From: Lasioglossum baleicum
Taxonomy: Eukaryota; Arthropoda; Insecta; Hymenoptera; Halictidae
NCBI RefSeq assembly: GCF_051020765.1
Contig: NW_027469553.1
Location: 1-64,000, forward strand
Direction: 5' to 3'
Length of the DNA: 64,000 nucleotides
The position numbers and the translations under genes were made by a program. Positions 60,411 through 64,000 of the stretch are shown here, piece by piece. The notes beneath the pieces are model-generated. The model searched no databases. It had not been told where the DNA came from and saw nothing but the letters and a program-made list of their open reading frames with translations. The stretch's first letter is position 1, and each line of letters opens with the position of its first letter.

Positions 60411-63400
60411 AACGCATAACGCATATCGCATAACGCATAACGCATAACGCATAACGCATAACGCATAACGCATAACGCATAACACATAACGCATAACGCA
60501 TAACGCATAACGCATAACGCATAACGCATAACGCATAACGCATAACGCATAACGCATAACGCATAACGCATAACGCATAACGCATAACGCATAACGCATA
60601 ACGCATAACGCATAACGCATAACGCATAACGCATAACGCATAACGCATAACGCATAACGAATAACGCATAACGCATAACGCATAACGCATAACGCATAAC
60701 GCATAACGCATAACGCATAACGCATAACGCATAACGCATAACGCATAACGCATAACGCATAACGCATAACGCATAACGCATAACGCATTTCGCATAACGC
60801 ATAACGCATAACGCATAACGCATAACGCATAACGCATAACGCATAACGCATAACGCATAACGCATAACGCATAACGCATAACGCATAACGCATAACGCAT
60901 AACGCATAACGCATAACGCATAACGCATAACGCATAACGCATAACGCATAACGCATAACGCATAACGCATAACGCATAACGCATAACGCATAACGCATAA
61001 CGCATAACGCATAACGCATAACGCATAACGCATAACGCATAACGCATAACGCATAACGCATAACGCATAACGCATAACGCATAACGCATAACGCATAACG
61101 CATAACGCATAACGCATAACGCATAACGCATAACGCATAACGCATAACGAATAACGCATAACGCATAACGCATAACGCATAACGCATAACGCATAACGCA
61201 TAACGCATAACGCATAACGCATAACGCATAACACATAACGCATAACGCATAACGCATAACGCATAACGCATAACGCATAACGCATAACGCATAACGCATG
61301 ACGCATAACGAATAGCCCATAACGCATAACGCATAACGCATAACGCATAACGCATAACGCATAACGCATAACGCATAACGCATAACGCATAACGCATAAC
61401 GCATAACGCATAACGCATAACGCATAACGCATAACGCATAACGCATAACGCATAACGCATAACGCATAACGCATAACGCATAACGCATAACGCATAACGC
61501 ATAACGCATAACGCATAACGAATAACGCATAACGCATAACGCATAACGCATAACGCATAACGCATAACGCATAACGCATAACGCATAACGCATAACGCAT
61601 AACGCATAACGCATAACGCATAACGCATAACGCATAACGCATAACGCATAACGCATAACGCATAACGCATAAGGCATAACGCATAACGCATAACGCATAA
61701 CGCATAACGCATAACGCATTACGCATAACGCATAACGCATAACGCATATCGCATAACGCATAACGCATAACGCATAACGCATAACGCATAACGCATAACG
61801 CATAACACATAACGCATAACGCATAACGCATAACGCATAACGCATAACGCATAACGCATAACGCATAACGCATAACGCATAACGCATAACGCATAACGCA
61901 TAACGCATAACGCATAACGCATAACGCATAACGCATAACGCATAACGCATAACGCATAACGCATAACGCATAACGCATAACGCATAACGCATAACGAATA
62001 ACGCATAACGCATAACGCATAACGCATAACGCATAACGCATAACGCATAACGCATAACGCATAACGCATAACGCATAACGCATAATGCATAACGCATAAC
62101 GCATAACGCATAACGCATAACGCATAACGCATAACGCATAACGCATGACGCATAACGAATAGCCCATAACGCATAACGCATAACGCATAACGCATAACGC
62201 ATAACGCATAACGCATAACGCATAACGCATAACGCATAACGCATAACGCATAACGCATAACGCATAACGCATAACGCATAACGCATAACGCATAACGCAT
62301 AACGCATAACGCATAACCCATAACGCATAACACATAACGCATAACGCATAACGCATAACGCATAACGCATAACGCATAACGCATATCGCATAACGCATAA
62401 CGCATAACGCATAACGCATAACGCATAACGCATAACGCATATGGCATAACGCATAACGCATAACGCATAACGCATAAGGCATAAGGCATAACGCATAACG
62501 CATAACGCATAACGCATAACGCATAACGCATTACGCATTACGCATAACGCATAACGCATAACGCATATCGCATAACGCATAACGCATAACGCATAACGCA
62601 TAAAGCATAACGCATAACACATAACGCATAACGCATAACGCATAACGCATAACGCATAACGCATAACGCATAACGCATAACGCATAACGCATAACGCATA
62701 ACGCATAACGCATAACGCATAACGCATAACGCATAACGCATAACGCATAACGCATAACGCATAACGCATAACGCATAACGCATAACGCATAACGCATAAC
62801 GCATAACGAATAACGCATAACGCATAACGCATAACGCATAACGCATAACGCATAACGCATAACGCATAACGCATAACGCATAACGCATAACGCATAACGC
62901 ATAACGCATAATGCATAACGCATAACGCATAACGCATAACGCATAACGCATAACGCATAACGCATAACGCATAACGCATAACGCATGACGCATAACGAAT
63001 AGCCCATAACGCATAACGCATAACGCATAACGCATAACGCATAACGCATAACGCATAACGCATAACGCATAACGCATAACGCATAACGCATAACGCATAA
63101 CGCATAACGCATAACGCATAACGCATAACGCATAACGCATAACGCATAACGCATAACGCATAACGCATAACGCATAACGCATAACGCATAACGCATAACG
63201 CATAACGCATAACGCATAACGCATAACGCATAACGCATAACGCATAACGCATAACGCATAACGCATAACGCATAACGCATAACGCATAACGCATAACGCA
63301 TAACGCATAACGCATAACGCATAACGCATAACGCATAACGCATAACGCATAACGCATAACGCATAACGCATGACGCATAACGCATAACGCATAACGCATA

Positions 63401-64000
63401 ACGCATAACGCATAACGCATAACGCATAACGCATAACGCATAACGCATAACGCATAACGCATAACGCATAACGCATAACGCATAACGCATAACGCATAAC
63501 GCATAACGCATAACGCATAACGCATAACGCATAACGCATAACGCATAACGCATTACGCATAACGCATAACGCATAACGCATATCGCATAACGCATAACGC
63601 ATAACGCATAACGCATAACGCATAAAGCATAACGCATAACACATAACGCATAACGCATAACGCATAACGCATAACGCATAACGCATAACGCATAACGCAT
63701 AACGCATAACGCATAACGCATAACGCATAACGCATAACGCATAACGCATAACGCATAACGCATAACGCATAACGCATAACGCATAACGCATAACGCATAA
63801 CGCATAACGCATAACGCATAACGCATAACGCATAACGCATAACGCATAACGCATAACGCATAACGAATAACGCATAACGCATAACGCATAACGCATAACG
63901 CATAACGCATAACGCATAACGCATAACGCATAACGCATAACGCATAACGCATAACGCATAACGCATAACGCATAACGCATAACGCATAACGCATAACGAA

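Larger units (their letters stand above)
1..64000 (+). repeat. Heptanucleotide satellite array, unit AACGCAT, about 9,140 copies
   Basis: The sequence is AACGCAT repeated head to tail from the first base to the last. The window starts on a unit boundary and ends inside a C5A variant unit, so the true array is longer than 64 kb on both sides. All units have the same orientation; I found no inverted segment. The canonical unit has 3 A, 2 C, 1 G and 1 T: 43% GC, C twice as common as G on the + strand, and one CpG per 7 bp. Nearly all departures are single substitutions that keep the 7-bp length. On the + strand each frame meets TAA every 21 bases. On the - strand no canonical frame has a stop, which produces long artefactual open frames. 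The type is certain. Eukaryotic heterochromatic satellite is the likely setting, inferred from size and organisation, and I do not recognise this heptamer as a named satellite of any species. Confidence 0.98.
54100..64000 (+). repeat. Array domain D: C5A-AGCCCAT higher-order family
   Basis: The order of variants here differs from the rest of the window: A1T (TACGCAT), A2T, G4A, a long pure run, C5A, C3T (AATGCAT), G4A, A1G followed by C5A and AGCCCAT, pure run, G4C (AACCCAT), G4A, A2T, ATGGCAT, C3G (AAGGCAT), then A1T again. The C5A-AGCCCAT mark lies at 54872, 55320, 56617, 57800, 58465, 59972, 61309, 62156 and 62996. Intervals are multiples of 7 (448, 1183, 665, 1337, 847, 840), or 2 more where two J1 insertions intervene (1297, 1507). 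The order is kept but the number of plain units between marks varies. The array continues beyond the window. Confidence 0.85.

Noticed and set aside
1..64000. CRISPR array
   Set aside because: The repeating unit is 7 bp with no unique spacers and no cas genes. Module recurrence comes from duplicated variant units.
1..64000. Telomeric repeat tract
   Set aside because: The unit has no G run on either strand (ATGCGTT), unlike known telomere repeats such as TTAGGG or TTTAGGG, and the layered HOR structure fits an internal satellite better. A telomere variant in an unusual lineage cannot be fully excluded.
1..64000. Plasmid or phage iteron origin
   Set aside because: Iterons come in a few to tens of copies beside a rep gene and an AT-rich region. 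Here there are thousands of units and no gene.
1..64000. CENP-B boxes or other centromere protein motifs
   Set aside because: No match to the CENP-B box core (TTCG followed by a CGGG) was seen in any module; centromere identity cannot be read from this sequence.
1..64000. Whole window as a pure assembly or polymerase artefact
   Set aside because: Many private variants, ordered modules, distinct domains and nested duplications imply real evolutionary history. Copy number and the 25.1-26.6 kb stretch may still be wrong in the assembly.
1..64000. tRNA, rRNA, terminators, riboswitches, promoters
   Set aside because: No stretch departs from the heptamer for long enough to hold any of these, and the most diverged stretches (4096-4250 and 8563-8717) are still in-phase heptamer variants.

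Overview
The whole 64,000-base window is one tandem array of a 7-bp unit, AACGCAT on the + strand (ATGCGTT on the - strand). That is about 9,140 units, all in the same orientation, with no unique flank at either end. I see no credible protein gene, tRNA, rRNA, CRISPR array, insertion sequence or ordinary intergenic DNA. The long minus-strand open frames are a property of the repeat: ATGCGTT has no stop in any of its three frames and always reads MRYALCV. An array of this size points to eukaryotic satellite DNA (heterochromatin, possibly centromeric or subtelomeric). That is inference; the sequence does not identify a species.

Unit positions are numbered A1 A2 C3 G4 C5 A6 T7, and variants are named by substitution (T7C is AACGCAC). 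Runs of the pure unit reach about 480 bp. They are interrupted by single-substitution variants that recur in the same order in many places, so the array has a higher-order repeat (HOR) structure built on a 7-bp monomer. I name the recurring modules J1, J2, J3, M, K and CAC. J1 carries a one-base insertion (AACGCAAT) and occurs at 26 sites. By position arithmetic, J1 and one indel cluster at about 25.09-26.62 kb account for every change of heptamer phase in the window.

Layout: (A) 1-13 kb is rich in T7C (CAC) clusters and contains a 4.05-4.2 kb block repeated at an offset of about 4.45 kb. (B) 13-34.9 kb is almost free of CAC clusters and is built from J1, J2, M and K modules, with duplications at offsets of about 1.35, 1.58, 3.7-3.8 and 0.79 kb. 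(C) 34.9-51.3 kb mixes CAC modules with J3/K modules and includes three tandem copies of a unit of about 1.1 kb. (T) 51.3-54.1 kb is transitional, with a 470-bp tandem duplication. (D) 54.1-64 kb has its own HOR family marked by a C5A unit followed by AGCCCAT, by C3T units and by an ATGGCAT unit. The elements do not form a pathway. The biology visible here is satellite evolution: amplification, segmental duplication and homogenisation. Offsets were worked out by hand from line coordinates and could be off by a base or two at module edges.
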